Source: Varroa destructor (Eukaryota > Arthropoda > Arachnida > Mesostigmata > Varroidae). From it: a stretch of DNA of 64,000 nt. The stretch's first letter is position 1; each line of letters opens with the position of its first letter. The notes under the pieces were generated by a model, which did not search any database, had not been told where the DNA came from, and was given only the letters and a program-made list of their open reading frames with translations. The stretch spans positions 59,520,764 through 59,584,763 of the forward strand of contig NW_019211455.1 in assembly GCF_002443255.2 (NCBI RefSeq), in the 5' to 3' direction. Shown in pieces: positions 1 to 13,657 of the stretch. Position numbers and translations under genes: made by a program.

Positions 1-258
1 GGGGTTGTTTATATCATTATGTAATGAAATAATGGAAATTACGGTTTGAAAGTAGTCACTACGCAACTTGCAAGACATAAAACATCTGCCACGGTATATT
101 AGGAACGCTTTTGGAAAACTTCGAATTTCACTCTTTAAGCAAAATTAATGCATTTTACATCGTTATGAAAGTTTCTACAAATTCTCGTTAATACTTATGA
201 AAGTACTAATTATGGTTTAAGCTTGAAGCCTAAGATACAGACATTTCACTTCACTGTA

Positions 259-310
259 AGAGCCATGGGGCTAATGGGATGCCGAGCGTAAAACTCGAAA
301 CATAGGGAAT
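259..310 (+). repeat. Tail fragment of a tRNA-derived SINE (same family as 30681-30826)
   Basis: The stretch carries GGGATGCC, then CGTAAAACTCGAAACA, matching the 3' half of the complete SINE at 30681-30826. About 13 bases between these two blocks (TAACG..TACC in the other copies) are missing, so this is a deleted, 5'-truncated copy. No tRNA-like head is visible upstream. The family match rests on about 40 shared bases with few mismatches. Confidence 0.6.
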
Positions 311-312
311 CT

Positions 313-1147
313 TAATAGCGAAATCCATATATGCATTTTTTTACCAATACCTATTCAAGTTACACGGGATACACTGGATCAAAAAGCGAAAAATAAGGGG
401 CGACACTTTACTTTTCTAACGTTTCAAGCATAAGTGTGCTGCTATTTTATTCCAAGGGTAGCATGAAAGCAATTTTATTTAAAGAGCACTTGAATTGTAA
501 TTTAGGATTGAGTATGCAATGTAGATTAGCATATATTCTATCATATTTATATTAGTATAACAAGGATTTCAAATAAAATACATTATTTATTCAAAATATA
601 TTTTCAAGTCATCTTGATGGAATTTTTTTTGTATAAATATATTATTCGTTGGATATTTTCTTGTAGTCATGAGGATATCGGTATAATTGATATGGTTTTT
701 ATCGATGATGATAGCTGTAGCAATCAGACCTTTGTTCCAGGGTTTTATTACAAAATACGTATTGATCTTGTAAAAAATACCAATAAAACTCACATAACAT
801 TACAGGAAGTACACAGAGGCCTTTTTAACTCACTCAACATGAGGAAAAGACAATAAATGAAAAAATAGTGAGTGGCGATAATCGCGATACTCTTAATATA
901 ATTGTAATTGGGTGTATTACGACTCAATGTACGCTCTATACATATACACTTAAAATATCTACGTAAACAGTGCTATTGCATTGCACTTACAGGTATAGAG
1001 GAACCGCCATCTTAGTAGGTCTAGGTGCGCACTGGCGACTGACATAGCAGTTGTCAACGAACATTACAGTAGGCTTTCTCTAACGGTGGCTCGGATGGTG
1101 GACATTTTTAGTAGGAGCTCCTCTGCAGAACACAAATAGTTTGAACT
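313..1147. other. AT-rich stretch, no recognisable gene
   Basis: Only short open frames on both strands, overlapping each other at 587-856. Nothing in their translations resembles a known family. A slightly GC-richer patch at 1000-1170 has no recognised identity. Confidence 0.5.
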
Positions 1148-1168
1148 ACCGGCTGACAAGAAGCCGGT
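1148..1168. repeat. Small perfect hairpin
   Basis: ACCGGCT, a 7-base loop, then AGCCGGT: a 7-bp perfect stem in a GC-richer patch. Too short to be diagnostic; it could be part of a transposon end or chance. Confidence 0.4.
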
Positions 1169-1320
1169 CCTCGGAAAAAACCATAACAGTATTTAAAAAG
1201 GATGCGTATTGACGACAGCACTAGTTTCTGCCCGATATGGTTTAAAATATGAAAAGTTTAGCAATAAATGCTATGAAGCAGTGATGGAGTCTTCCAGACT
1301 ATTGAGCCCCAAACGAGACG

Positions 1321-1580
1321 CTTTCCCAGTCGACAACAGATTACCCCGTCAGGCCTTTTATCACTATAATTATACGACTTGCTTTACGCGATTTGGTACC
1401 AAGAACACTATCAAAACACTTCTCTTATCCAATATAAATTTACAGGAACTCTTTCCCAGTCGACAACAGATTACCCCGTCAGGCCTTTTATCACTATAAT
1501 TATACGACTTGCCTTACGCGATCTGGTACCAAAAACACTATCAAAACACTTCTCCTATCCAATATAAATTTACAGGGACG
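1321..1580. repeat. 130-bp tandem duplication (2 copies plus a degenerate start of a third)
   Basis: Copy 1 is 1321-1450 and copy 2 is 1451-1580; both begin CTTTCCCAGTCGACAACAG and end in TTTACAGG plus four bases. I count six differences, five of them transitions. After 1580 the start of the unit recurs in degenerate form (CTCCCAG, then GACAACA). Open frames of 96 and 62 codons cross the array, but they merely reflect the repeat. High identity implies a fairly recent duplication compared with the heavily decayed transposons elsewhere. Confidence 0.9.
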
Positions 1581-4500
1581 CGCTCCCAGGACAACAATAC
1601 GGTGTTCTTCACAGGCATAACACCATTTGTGGTTATTGAGACTACAAGCGGGTGCACCGCCCTATAAGGAATTCCCAATATGAGTAACCGGAACACACTG
1701 AGCAAAGCGATGAAAGCCAACTGTAATGATTCGCACGCTGTGAAACTTCCCAGATATGTTTGTTAGCCTTTCTTCTCAATGGCTGTAACCTCCTGAAGAC
1801 TATTCTCTTATTCAGTTGTTTATTATAGTGGTGATACTGCAACATCAACCGAGAATCCAATCGATACGATAACATTAGGTAAAAAGAAAAATGGCTTTTA
1901 GGAAACGAAAGGATTCAGTCGTAAGTACAAGTCAAATTTGTCTCATTACTCAAACACTTAATAAGCTTACGCTTTACTTAAGCATTTGCATCGCTAATTT
2001 TCACGCCGTATAACACTACTGCCTCTCATTCTACTACATATACATACCCACCGACCAATGCAGACTTTTACAGGATTAACTTGAAGCATTTTCGTTTCAT
2101 CGTACTATGGAAGTAGATGTCATCATCTGCATAAACTGGTATTTCTGCTACTTGACTAGGTCCCGAACCCTATTACAGTCGCTTACAATCCAAACCAATG
2201 AAGTGCAGCTTGCTAATCTACCGTTCCTTTTCAGTCTTTTCCAACTTTGCGGACGTTCACAATCTAAAACAACAAAGCGTACTGGGCACTTATAATTATT
2301 TCCTTAGGCCCAGATCTATCAAAACATTACTAATCCTTACTTTTTATAATGAACGTTAATGCATTACGTACCAAATCGTGCCCAAATGAGGCTCATACTT
2401 AGGGATCTTTCATGGTGGCGAAAATCTATTGTCATTATTCTGACTGATCTTTTTCAACCAAGTTCAATTCAAAGCCCTAACACGAGTTACCGGATACGAA
2501 GCGAACTCAAACTGATTCTATATTAATTGTGGAAACAGGTACAATATTACAGTTTAAAATTATCTTTTCCTAATTTGGTGTTAATTTGGATTCTTCTGTG
2601 CGCTGATTTCTAAACAACCGATTGGCATAACGTTTTCTCGTTTTTTCTAGTAAATGTGTGCATAGGTTACTTGTGAGATGTTTTAGTCAAGAAAGCCGAA
2701 CCATACTTTATATGTATAATTTCTATTTGATAACAGCACATTCTATTCTGCTGGTTAGTGCTTGTTTTTGTAGGCTAACAGCCTACTAATAGGCACTCCT
2801 TCATGTACCTTATTCAACACCATCCGCTGTTTTCATTATATACAAAAAGTTTTAATGCGAGTGTGATCCTTAAGAGGATAATAGAGCTCAGTAAACGTAG
2901 CATATTGTAGTGGATAACACGAAGCGTCGATATTCAATCTAAAGCTCAATGCAATAAATAATGAAAAAAGTAACTCAGCAGATGTTGTCTTAATTGGTGT
3001 TACTTTTATTGAATCTGTGTCTTTCTTTGGTATTACGGCAAGTAGCGAACTAATCGCGAAAAAACAAATGAGAAAAGAAGTCGTAAAGTAGCCTGGTGTG
3101 TTGGGAGATTGCAATGGTCGCAAGCAATAAGCCATCGTTACCTAATCGAATAGTCATCAGCTCTCGTATGCATATAGGCTTGCACAGCGACTTCAAACCG
3201 TGTTGAATCAGTTGGTCTGATAGCTCATATCCTATTCACTAAATCCGATCACAAGAGAGTAATAGATATAAAAAAGTATGCAATGCTCCCGAGAAATCTT
3301 TTCACGTAGTTGTCAAGCCTGTGTTATGGTTAATAGCCGCTACTTCGAGCGTCTCGTGAGAGCAATTGAATCGAATTAAAAAAATTATTGCTTTTTGTAT
3401 TCTGTTAGAATACCGTGTCAAAAAATTATCACGTTGTTACCCAACACTACTGAAACTTTTTTCAGCATTTTGCTATAACCCTTGGATTTTGAGTGGCATT
3501 AAACAAGAGAGCAAAAGGTTAGCTTTACGCAGATAGTCCTGATTTATTTCATTCACTTTAGTTTATCAATTTTAAAGCAGGAAGATCAAATGTGATAAAC
3601 TAAAGTTCTTAATTCTTTGAATTACTAGTACTAGTTATTTTCAATAAGTTAAAAAAAAAGAGAAGAGGAAAAGCTCTACTGTATACGCATATGTTTTTCT
3701 TTTTCAGTCCAAATAACGTCTTCCGCACAATCACGTATTTCCCGTGTGTTATTAGCTACATGTCAGTCTTTTCGTCGAATTTAAATCTTCAATATAAAAT
3801 GAATGTATGTTTCCCATGCGGTATGTGTGAAAACATGCGGTTACCCACTCAAGAAATAATTTTGAATGATTAGAAACCCTGTGGTTAATCGATTATCTTA
3901 CTGGAAAAAAGTCAGTCAATAAATTCACATTATACTATTTAAAATTTTTTCTTGGTAAATGTCGTATTTTGCGTAGTATATTACAGATGAAATATAATTT
4001 TAGTTTCAATATCCATCCGTTTTACATCAATTAACTCTTTTGGTCTATCAACATACCTGTCGTTAATATGCTAATGCAATGTCTATACTTCTAATCGCTA
4101 ATATTGCTCACTTTATTTAAACGCCAACCATGATTAATGGCCCAATGCCCATATACGCTACACACTTTGATTTTTTTTAATGGCGCCTACTGTACTATTT
4201 CTACAACTTATTATTGGTTGAAAACACTTCTGTCTTGCTTACCTTTTTATTCTCTCTATTATATCTCATATACTATCGTAATCTCAGTATTTCTTTTAGT
4301 TTGTCTTTTTGAGATTAGTACCGCCGTCACTCAAAAATTCACTACGCTTTATTAAATTCCTAAGAGACATAAAGATATACATAAAAGCACTGATACATAA
4401 TTGTTATAATAATTATACATAATTGTTTTGCGCCTACAAATATTGAAAAATGCGATCACCTAATAATCACTCCACCAGAAGAGCGTTACGTTTTCTTCTA

Positions 4501-6389
4501 CCTTACCTTTGCCCCGAAAATTCGTTCACACAAAGCTATCTTGTTTTCTCAATAGGTTGTGTCCATGCAAATCGAACCCATAGCTAATCACCAATAATCT
4601 GTATCATCTTGACACTCATCTATCTCATGCACCTAATTATAGATTATTTTTTAATTTTTGATCCATGTAGGAGATTTTTAAGCGCGTATTGTTCCATATT
4701 TATTCGAAGTTTGAAGGTCGTATTTTAGAGCATCCTTCAAAGAGGTTGAGCGTTTGCAATCCGGTTTTATTAGACAAGTATTGAATAAATGCAAATTTAA
4801 ATGAAGCGTTCCGGATTTAGTAGAATAAGATTCTTCTAACGAAGCTTCTAAATATTTTGGCATTAAAGTGAATTTCAAAGTGGTAAGCCATATCATTCAC
4901 AAAAGTCGCAAGTTTTCTTCGAATTGCCTAAATATTAAGAGGGCATATTTTACAGTTAATTTTGCAATCTTGGAATAAGGTTTCTTGTAATGATGTAGCA
5001 TACCTTACGTTAGCATACCGTAAGTTACCTTATAAAAATAGCAGCTTGTCTTCATGAAAACTGTAGTCCGTAGTAATATTATGATAATTCGTTATAATTG
5101 TAACTTGAGAGCTAAGAAAGACGTAGTGTGATATGTAACCTCGCATTTGTGACGGAATCGCTTTTTGAATAAAAGAATATTTTATTAGATTTGGAAACCT
5201 GACTTGAACATTGGAGTGCGCATGGAGATAATGCGTTCATAAATTTTGAATATCTGCCTATTGCTCTATGAAAAAAGAACTTCAAGTTCTCTAAGAGCTG
5301 TCGTGTCTCAATTTATTATAACCGCCCACGCAGTTAAGTACGCCTTATTATTAAGTTTACTTGACCACTTGTATGTTTTTGAATTACCGATATAAAACTA
5401 CTTATATTTAAGAGATTATGGCCTTACTGGAATTATAAAATCCGCCCAAGAAAAATACTGCTTTTTGGAAAATTTGATGTCTTTTGTCCATCCTACTTAG
5501 TTTGTATAAAATTAATTAATTGTTAATTGAACTCAAATATTTTTTGTGTTTCAGGTGTTTATATTTATTGAATTACCTTTTTGACAAAACATCAAGAACC
5601 TGCCCGCACTAGAAGGTTTAGCCGGGGAGTATCTTGCTGGACCTGTTTGAGGTTTCTCTAACCGACTTATGAGTAGGTGTGGTAATTATAAGCCATAGTA
5701 AGCATTACCCAATATTCAACCCAATTATTGTTTTCAAAAATGACAACAATTTTCCCTATTTAATCAGATAAATGAGATATTCTACGCTATGCATCTATAA
5801 TCGGATTCATAAATACAACAAGCCAATCAATCTAGTCTGGGAACTACTTCGGCTAGTGTTAACACTATTTTGCTAAGTCACTGCTACTAAATAAAAATTT
5901 TAGCCGAAAATGTTTGCTAAAGTTCACCATGACGTGTAATTGGTAGTTTGAAGTGCGAAGTCTAAAAGCTCGAAGCGCTCTGCCTAACATAATTAATGAA
6001 GTTAGCTTTTAGACAACCTCATATTAGGCAAAGAATTAGATTTAATTGACGTGGTGGTAAGTAAACAAAAGACTCAAAAGTAAGAGATGTTAGCTTCGAT
6101 ATGAGTCCTTTTAATAGCAGTTTTGATCGGCTTGAATATCGTTTCTGTCCTTAATGCTCATATAACTTGTCCCCATTGTATCATAAGAAATATATTCTGT
6201 TAGAGAATTATCTTAAGATTATCTTTTGAGAGATTTCTCTCAATGAGAGATTAATCTTTTACGAAAGAGATACAATAGCACTAATGATATTATTCAAAGT
6301 TACCATGTATGGTCCAAGTCGCTGAAAACGCTTCAGAGCGTGTTATCCACTATTTCAGTATAATGTATTCAAGTTAAATAAAAAAATAT
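1581..6389. other. Unrecognised AT-rich DNA
   Basis: No domain was recognised in any frame. Small structures seen: a 7-bp hairpin with 3-base loop at 2770-2786, a 15-bp tandem duplication (TAGCATACC start) at 4996-5025, and a nested inverted repeat near 6215-6258 built from AAGATT..AATCTT arms around GAGAGA/TCTCTC. Open frames at 2836-3135 (-), 4137-4355 (+) and 4678-4896 (-) lack family features. Confidence 0.5.
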
Positions 6390-6632
6390 TTGCACAAATC
6401 GTACCCTGTTTTTTTTGAATCAGTGTTGGATGAATCGGGCAAAATACACACGTATAGAAAAATAACTTCGAAACATTTTTTACTTGTTTATTTGAAACAC
6501 TTTATCGAAAGCAGACTTCCAATTCTATCAAGCGTTTGTCACATAAAGATCAGAGATCGAGACCCAAATAATTTGGCTGACGCCATCAAAGCTACAAGTG
6601 ATCTGAAAATTAGGCGAAATATTTGGGCTTGA
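6390..6632 (+). pseudogene. Possible Gag fragment of an LTR retrotransposon
   Basis: An 80-codon open frame ends in a stretch reading FIESRLPILSSV, then KIRDRDPNNLADAIKATSDL. In many Ty3/gypsy and errantivirus-like Gag proteins the capsid region has a F(I/V)xGLxxxL segment followed by a R(D/N)PxxLxEAI segment; the order and spacing here fit that pattern. No zinc knuckle, protease or LTR is visible nearby, so the fragment is isolated. The match is to a loosely conserved family and was judged by eye; a chance open frame is the alternative. Confidence 0.35.
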
Positions 6633-9600
6633 ATAATAATCCTTTCAGGTACACACAAGCAGGAAACCCTGAAGTCCTTTTTGCGCGAGCGGTTTTCTGT
6701 GGGTATATTTTTAAGTAAAATATGCGATGCTATTTATGTCTACTGGTATGGCAAACCATAAATTACCAAAACATCAAGGATGTTCGCGCAAGTTTATGTC
6801 ATAAGTTCATCGATAAAGGTACACTGTAATATTACTAATTGGCCTAAGTATTTAAATCAATATTTATTACTAACTATTATTTAATAGTAAGAAAATTAGT
6901 ATTATATTTTCTAGCTGCATTTTGTACATAATCAACTCAATAATTAAGATAACCAGAACTAGTTTTTCTTTTAGCAAAGAATTCACTGAGCACACAGCGG
7001 AAATGTTGTATCTTTTAAATCAGTGAACCTTCGTTTAGCAATTTCAGCATATGGATCTACCTAACCCATTGACTAAGACGAAAGCGGTGTACAGTGTTTC
7101 TTGCTACACGTCTACACAAAGCCCATCATCGCACTTCGCCTTTGAATTCGTTTGCTGCTGCATAAGGAATATGGCTCCGTTGAGGGTAACGAATAGATTT
7201 ATCCAAGATAGTCAGTAGAGTCGATGCAAACGACACGAACGCAACTTGCGGAAAAGCTTAGAGTCGTTGAAAAGAAATAGGTGACAACCAAAAGCACGAA
7301 AAAAAACATTATGCCAGAACCTCACAATGATCCCAAGGGGGAGCAACACTAGCTCCGAAGAAAGCGATAAATCAAACGAGAAAATAGGATAACGCTACGG
7401 GATGCGCTTCCGTGTGCCAACAAGACAATAGCAACAATTTCTGCCTTGGTACTGCTGATCATTGTGTAATAGAATAAATGTAATTATAATCAAAGTAAAC
7501 AATTAAAATTTAAAGGTTAGTGTAAATGCACAGACATGTGTTCTACAAGAAGGTATTTTCTGATGCATTACTACTCTGTAGTAATTACATGAAGTTTGTA
7601 GCCAACCCGTGATTTTAAGTGAAAGATGCTTTATTTTAATTATGCTCGTTTTCACGCCCGATCACTTAGCTTCAATTTTTTGGGTTAATTTTATATTTTT
7701 ATTCTAATTGTCGTCTACTGCGTAGGCCTAAATATTTTTTAGTTTAGGCTTTTGAAAGAAACTCGTTTTCATTCCTGTTTCTGATGCCCGCCGTACATAG
7801 CAGCCTCTCCACGTTGTGCTGCAGTTGTGCTAGACTAAATTAAGAACCGCAATTAACACGATGGCTAAATAAAACGGGCTAAATAAAATACACATGATAA
7901 TACTTTCATTTTAGCTACAAAAATAACCTTCACTGATATTTTTTTATTATCTTATTATGTTTACAAAAATACTTTTGAAGCAATTGTTGCTATTAATTCC
8001 AAATTACGTTGATAGAAAACGTATGCGTTATAAAGATCATCTTATCAAGAATGTATATATAATTTAAATTCTAGCTTCAGTTTTATTATGCAAAATATTC
8101 ATTGAGATTATGAGCTTAAATCGTCTTGAGCTCTTTGCTATTTTAGGAAGCCAATATCGGCGTAGAAAAAGGTCTTACTGGTACTATAAAAGTCACAGTA
8201 ATCTATATCTATTTCATCACAGTTTAGATCCTAACTTGTCTTTTCTTTAAAGAACGTTTCATTTTCTATTCAAGCTTTTCCTTATTTCCTAAACCTATTT
8301 CATTTTTCACGCCCAGTGCTTCATTTCTAATTAAATCTTTTCTTAAGCCATAATTCTTAGACAGCGAATGGTTCAATCTCATGCAATATTGCCGTTTCTA
8401 ACATTATTGTTTGTAGCTGTAAAGAAATAACTTAGGTACACGACTGGCGAGCCTACACTATTAATAATAATAGTCAATAATGAACACTATCATACGGTAG
8501 CTTTAAATCATCACAGCAAAAGTTGTGCTTTGAGCTTTTTAATAAACTCGACTTTTCCTTCTAATGTAATTATGAAGTGATATCGTACTATAAATGCGTT
8601 GGTTTGAATCGCGAAGTTATTTATAGGATCGCGTTGCTCCTGTCGTTACTTATACACAGTACATATTTTTGGAGCGTTCATCTTACCTTCGAGCATATCC
8701 GGCAAAGAGTTCAAAACTACTGACTCGCATGAGAGTGTGACATTCGTGAGTTGGATCTAGTTCCAATCTATTTTGGAACCATTGTGCAGTTTTATGCACT
8801 ATGTAGCTGGCTGTCCTTAGAAAATAATCTTTTAAATATGATTTTTAGCAACAGTTAGCATAAGGCCTAATACAAACTACGAATAAATACTCCACGAGAG
8901 TGATAAGTTTTTGGTGCCTGCCATTAATGTATTATTTAAAGCATGTTCAATTACATATACAGCTAAGCATAACTGCGTAATCAGCATTTCTTAATCCTAA
9001 AAACTTTAAGGATACAAAAATTCCAAAAAAACTATATTTTTTAAGATTACCGACAATCACATGTTTGGAATTCCAGCTGGAAGGTTCTTTAATTTGATAT
9101 GATATTTGATGATATGATATCACAAATTTATGCAATGCACACACCAGCAATAATAGGGAATCTTCGCTAACGTAACGATGAGTAGACGGATAAATGTTTA
9201 TCATGCTCGATTTCCAAGCAAATGACAAAGCTCTAAGCAGCGTCGATTTTAAATTAATTGTAAGAGACGGAAGATTTGTCTAAGCTAATTATGATATTAT
9301 TTCTTTACAACAGGTTACTGTTATAATCAATACTTATACTTTCTCGAGGGTTCGCCAATAAACAAACTTCGAACGTATATTCACATCAAGCTATAATTCA
9401 ACACTAATTTTTATAAGAAAAATTAAATAGTTTATAAAACAAAGCGAGTTTGATAAGCTGAATGAAAATGAACAATTTGAATACAATCTGCGATCAGGCA
9501 TATAACGACCTCCATGCGAGCAAACCTGTAACTCGTGGTAAATGTTTGAATCACGATAAACTCACGTCTACGTAACGCCAGGAATTTGCAGTTCTTCTGC

Positions 9601-12600
9601 TTTAAAGCGGCTTACAATTGGCAGACTAGAAATTCCGGAATTAATTTGCCGTTAAGCAAGAATAACTAACAAGCCCTTTGATGTAATACCTGCTAAACAA
9701 TTTTGCTTCATTCTTCAGTCCTTTCAGTTATATCAGTGACTGAAATGCTGACCCTTGTTGCCGAAATCTAGTGAAATTCCGGGGAAAGCCTCAAATTTAC
9801 CTCAAACCGACAAAGCACGTGGGGTATATAAAGCAATAACAATGCATTAGAATTACCTTAACTTAGCTTTTCCTATTGAATATTCATACCTTACAAACAC
9901 AAGAATAACGCTGAGATCAAGAATGTTATATTATAAGAATAATGTATAATCATAATTGTGAATTGAAAATTAAGCAGTTATTAAAATAGCATGTCGATTC
10001 ATAAGTTATACATAAAAAAATAATACCTGCTTACAACTAGTATTGGTTTTGCAGATTTATAAAATTATTTATAACGGCTAGCTTTAAGGGAACCTCGACC
10101 TGTTGTATGCGTGGTTTTAAGCTGTGTATATCAATGTCGAAAGGAGTGCATTTGTTATTCTACACAATACATACAAGAGTTTAGCAGAGCAGGCGGTTCG
10201 ACAGAATACTAAGAAATTGTATGACTTTCATCGCTTCTTTATGCCCTCCACGTTATAGTCCAGTAGTTATCTTCTAGCTTTCTTTTAGCTATTTCAACTA
10301 GCTGGGTATTGACATTAAACATAATACTACCTATTTCTTTTTTGCAGCGTTCACTTATTTAATCTGAATTGGTTTGTGACCCATGCGTTCAATCCATATA
10401 AAACCCCCTATCTATATATATCCATTTGTTCTGTATATCATAAATATGTGGAAGTCTTAATTACATTATAAAAACAATAACTTTTTTATGGATTGCTTAA
10501 TTCGGCCGAGCACAGTAGGTACATGTATACAACAGATGTCAGTAGATTGTGTTCAATAAAATATTAACGAATAAGCCAAAATCCCCCGTTGGATTAGAGA
10601 AATATCTGACATTAGTGTAAGGCTTTTACAAATGATAAACACAATCGAAAATATTATAGTCCTTTTCATCTATATGATACTAGGTAGTTTTCGGAGTGTC
10701 CGTTTAAAAAACTCTATTGAGCTCACTTTGTAAGGTTTTTCTTTAGCAATACGAGAACTTGGTGAATACTAAGTTCCAAATTTGGGATCAGCGAAGTATG
10801 TGAAAGCCTTTTCAGGTTTGAGCTTCATTGAATTAATAGATAGACTCTATTATACGCGACTATTTTAAAATACCACAAGTAGACTGAAATATAAAGTGAT
10901 ATAAACATTTGATGTAGAAGCTATATTGGCTTATGCTAAAACATGTAAGCAGAATAAATTGGTACCAGGATACAAATCAAAATTTAAATAATACCGTAAA
11001 TCGAATATCTAATGCTGATGATAGAAGAATATAAATCTGGTATATGATATAAGATGTTTTTTGAAAAAATATATTGTAACTGTGTTTAATGTTGTTTTAA
11101 TGGAGATAAATTATCGTTTTCTTCGAAATTCTTTTATTTATTTTTGATGGAATTAAATATAGAGTAAAGATGTTTTCTACCAGAACATATGTTTCTTTCA
11201 TAAAAAATTATTTTTAAGCATATCGTAATGCTGTTAGTTTGGAAAAACGAAGAACGTTATATGTCTAAAGATTTTTTGCCAACTATACAAAGTAAGGTCA
11301 TAATACATTATATTAATTAAACTATTTGGAACTAACCATTTTTCAAACACTAGGCTACTGCTAAATTGCGCAAAGGAAGCAAAATGAATGATGTCAAATG
11401 AGTAAGTACTAAATGAATGGTTATAAAATACAGAACTAGCCGTGCCCCGTAAGGTACATTGCGTGAATGCATACGTATTCAGATTAACAGTTAATATTCG
11501 TCCTTTGGTATACAGCTGTATGCTGAGGTTTACCATCATCCTATTTAGTGTCAAGCGATAATGTTCTAGCTATATCTTAATCGATTAATCGACAAAGTAC
11601 GACTTGCGCCGTGAATCAAATCTATTGCCCAATTGACACCCACGGTTTTATAATGTTCATGCGCATCGCGTTTAGGAACCCCAGAAAAAAGCAATTTATC
11701 ACATACATATTTCTCTATTGCTTCTTTTTGGGTTGAGCGGCATTTTCTGTGGAACTGCTCAGGTTTTATTTCCTTCTTGCCAGTGTGCTTATTAAACCTT
11801 ATCTCACTATAATGAGAAAATGCTTTATGCTTGAAGGAATTTTTGCGCTCGTCGTGCGAGCGAAACCCGCTGTCTTAATACGCAACCCGAAATTTGCGAT
11901 ATTATTTAGAGAAATGCATTCAGTGTTGCATATACTTATCAGACTATTCAACAAAGTTGCACTATCAACGGATAAAATCAAATTTATTCAGAAGTGTGAA
12001 TGATCATTACATTGAGTTAACATACCAATGATGAAGACCGTACGCAACATGAAATAATCAAGTTACCTTTGTATATAGTACATTCACTATGCCATTTTTA
12101 AAATTCGAACTTGTTCTGTGCTGTAGCAGTGCATTAAGATATCTTAGCTGATAAGTTTCCAGCATTATTTTTAACTATTAATAATAATAAACTAAATAGT
12201 TAAAAACTTATAGATAAAATAGTGTAGTGTCAGTTATTGCGTCAGTTGTCTAGGTTCAAATATGCTCAGCAAATATGCTTTAGTAGCTTAGCCTTTTTGA
12301 TCGTAAGCATTACAACGAGTACGAAGAATGTTAGGCAAATATTTGGTGTTGAAAGTAATCGTTGTGCTGGCGTCACAACGTTTTTCAAGCGCTTTCGAAG
12401 CGAATGTTCGTCGAATTTTCCTCAAAATCGTAGAGGTGCAGCTCCCGGATATCGTAGATTCAATATTTACTATATTCCTGCGGGCTTCAGCTGCAATAGT
12501 GTTCCAAATCTCCAAATGCTTGGGGTTCAGAAGCCCAAATAGGGCAAAGTGGTCCTGATGAAAATTACAGACTTAATCGTAGCATGAAATTCTGTTAATA

Positions 12601-13614
12601 AAGACATGTCCAATATGAGAAAAAATTCTTTATTCTTACTTTATTAATTCCTAATCTGACAATGTGATTCCAACGGCCTCTCCTACCGTCGATGTTCAGT
12701 TACGGGGTAATTTAAACTAAATCAGCGCTCTTTTTAGCTGAAAACTTACTCTTCAAGCTTGTATTTCAGCAATGTCTTGACTTTCGATTACATTTTTCAT
12801 ATATGCGACGACGTACTACTAGTAACAAAATCAGTGCTATGACTGTAAATGTGACCGCCAGACCTTAATTTTTTAACGACAGGATCTAGCAGAGAAATTT
12901 TCCCGATCAATTCTGCCCACGTTGCAAGTAAAGATTGATTATGGTGCTTCTTTTTTACGTATATCAATAACATTCGTCACAGAATTCAGACTTTAAGAAT
13001 CTACCGCTGCAAACCCGGAATATTACAGACCAGAGGGTGTTTTAGGTGTTTTTTAGCAAAACACGAGCTCCATGGGTATACACTTAAAGAACGAACACGT
13101 GTGTTGACGCTTTATCATAATTAAGCGGAAGATAAGGTTCGTCATGACTGTTAAAAATGTAGTTTTTATCTAAAAGAAATTGTTTCCAGAACAATTAGTA
13201 TCATTGCTTGATATCGCCATAGTTTTATCAAAATATAGGTGAACAGATGCTCTTATAATTAATAATATTAATGAACTTGTTAGGCACCTTAGATCAACGA
13301 CTGAAATAAATTGTGATGTATGATTGCAATGTGTGACTACGTTGGATGCAAAGCAACTTGAATTTACAATGCCAATCTGAACACTCAGTTTTCCATGAAA
13401 ATGGGTGGGAGCCATACTCGTATTACAAGCCAGATCAAAAACGTAAAAATGAAACATCACTTTTTTACTTTCGTTAAATTACCAATAAAAGACAATTTTA
13501 ATGGAGTAAAGCAACGATGAATTCGCTATAGACCTTGTCTATATAGCTGGAAGAATGGATTGAAGTAAATACGCTAATTGTATCAAAGTCACGCCGTATT
13601 GAAAGGGTATGGGC
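6633..13614. other. Unrecognised DNA with one GC-richer island
   Basis: No domain was recognised. 7030-7480 is noticeably richer in G and C than its surroundings but has many stops in all frames. Open frames at 8947-9228 (-), 11234-11554 (-), 11749-12003 (+) and 13170-13460 (-) have no recognisable motif. At 12237-12558 three frames on both strands are simultaneously open over about 230 bases; at most one can be real and none resembles a family I know. Confidence 0.45.
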
Positions 13615-13657
13615 TGATGATAATTAGAAAATATCCTATATTTTCTAATTATCATCA
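13615..13657. repeat. Perfect 19-bp hairpin with 5-base loop
   Basis: Left arm TGATGATAATTAGAAAATA (13615-13633), loop TCCTA (13634-13638), and a right arm (13639-13657) that is the exact reverse complement. It is AT-rich, which lowers its significance, but 19 matched pairs without mismatch is far more than expected locally. It could be a fold-back element remnant or a template-switch inversion. Confidence 0.9.

Noticed and set aside
259..310. The SINE tail (CTAATGGG..ACTCGAAAC) as a hammerhead ribozyme
   Set aside because: The CTGATGA core is not present in any of the three copies and the stems do not pair as required.
2107..2135. Minus-strand VYADDDIYFHS, like the reverse transcriptase YADD motif
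   Set aside because: No other reverse transcriptase block (such as the GxPQGS region) lies upstream in any frame, so four residues alone are not evidence.
12237..12558. Three overlapping open frames on both strands
   Set aside because: None shows a family motif; simultaneous openness reflects local composition.
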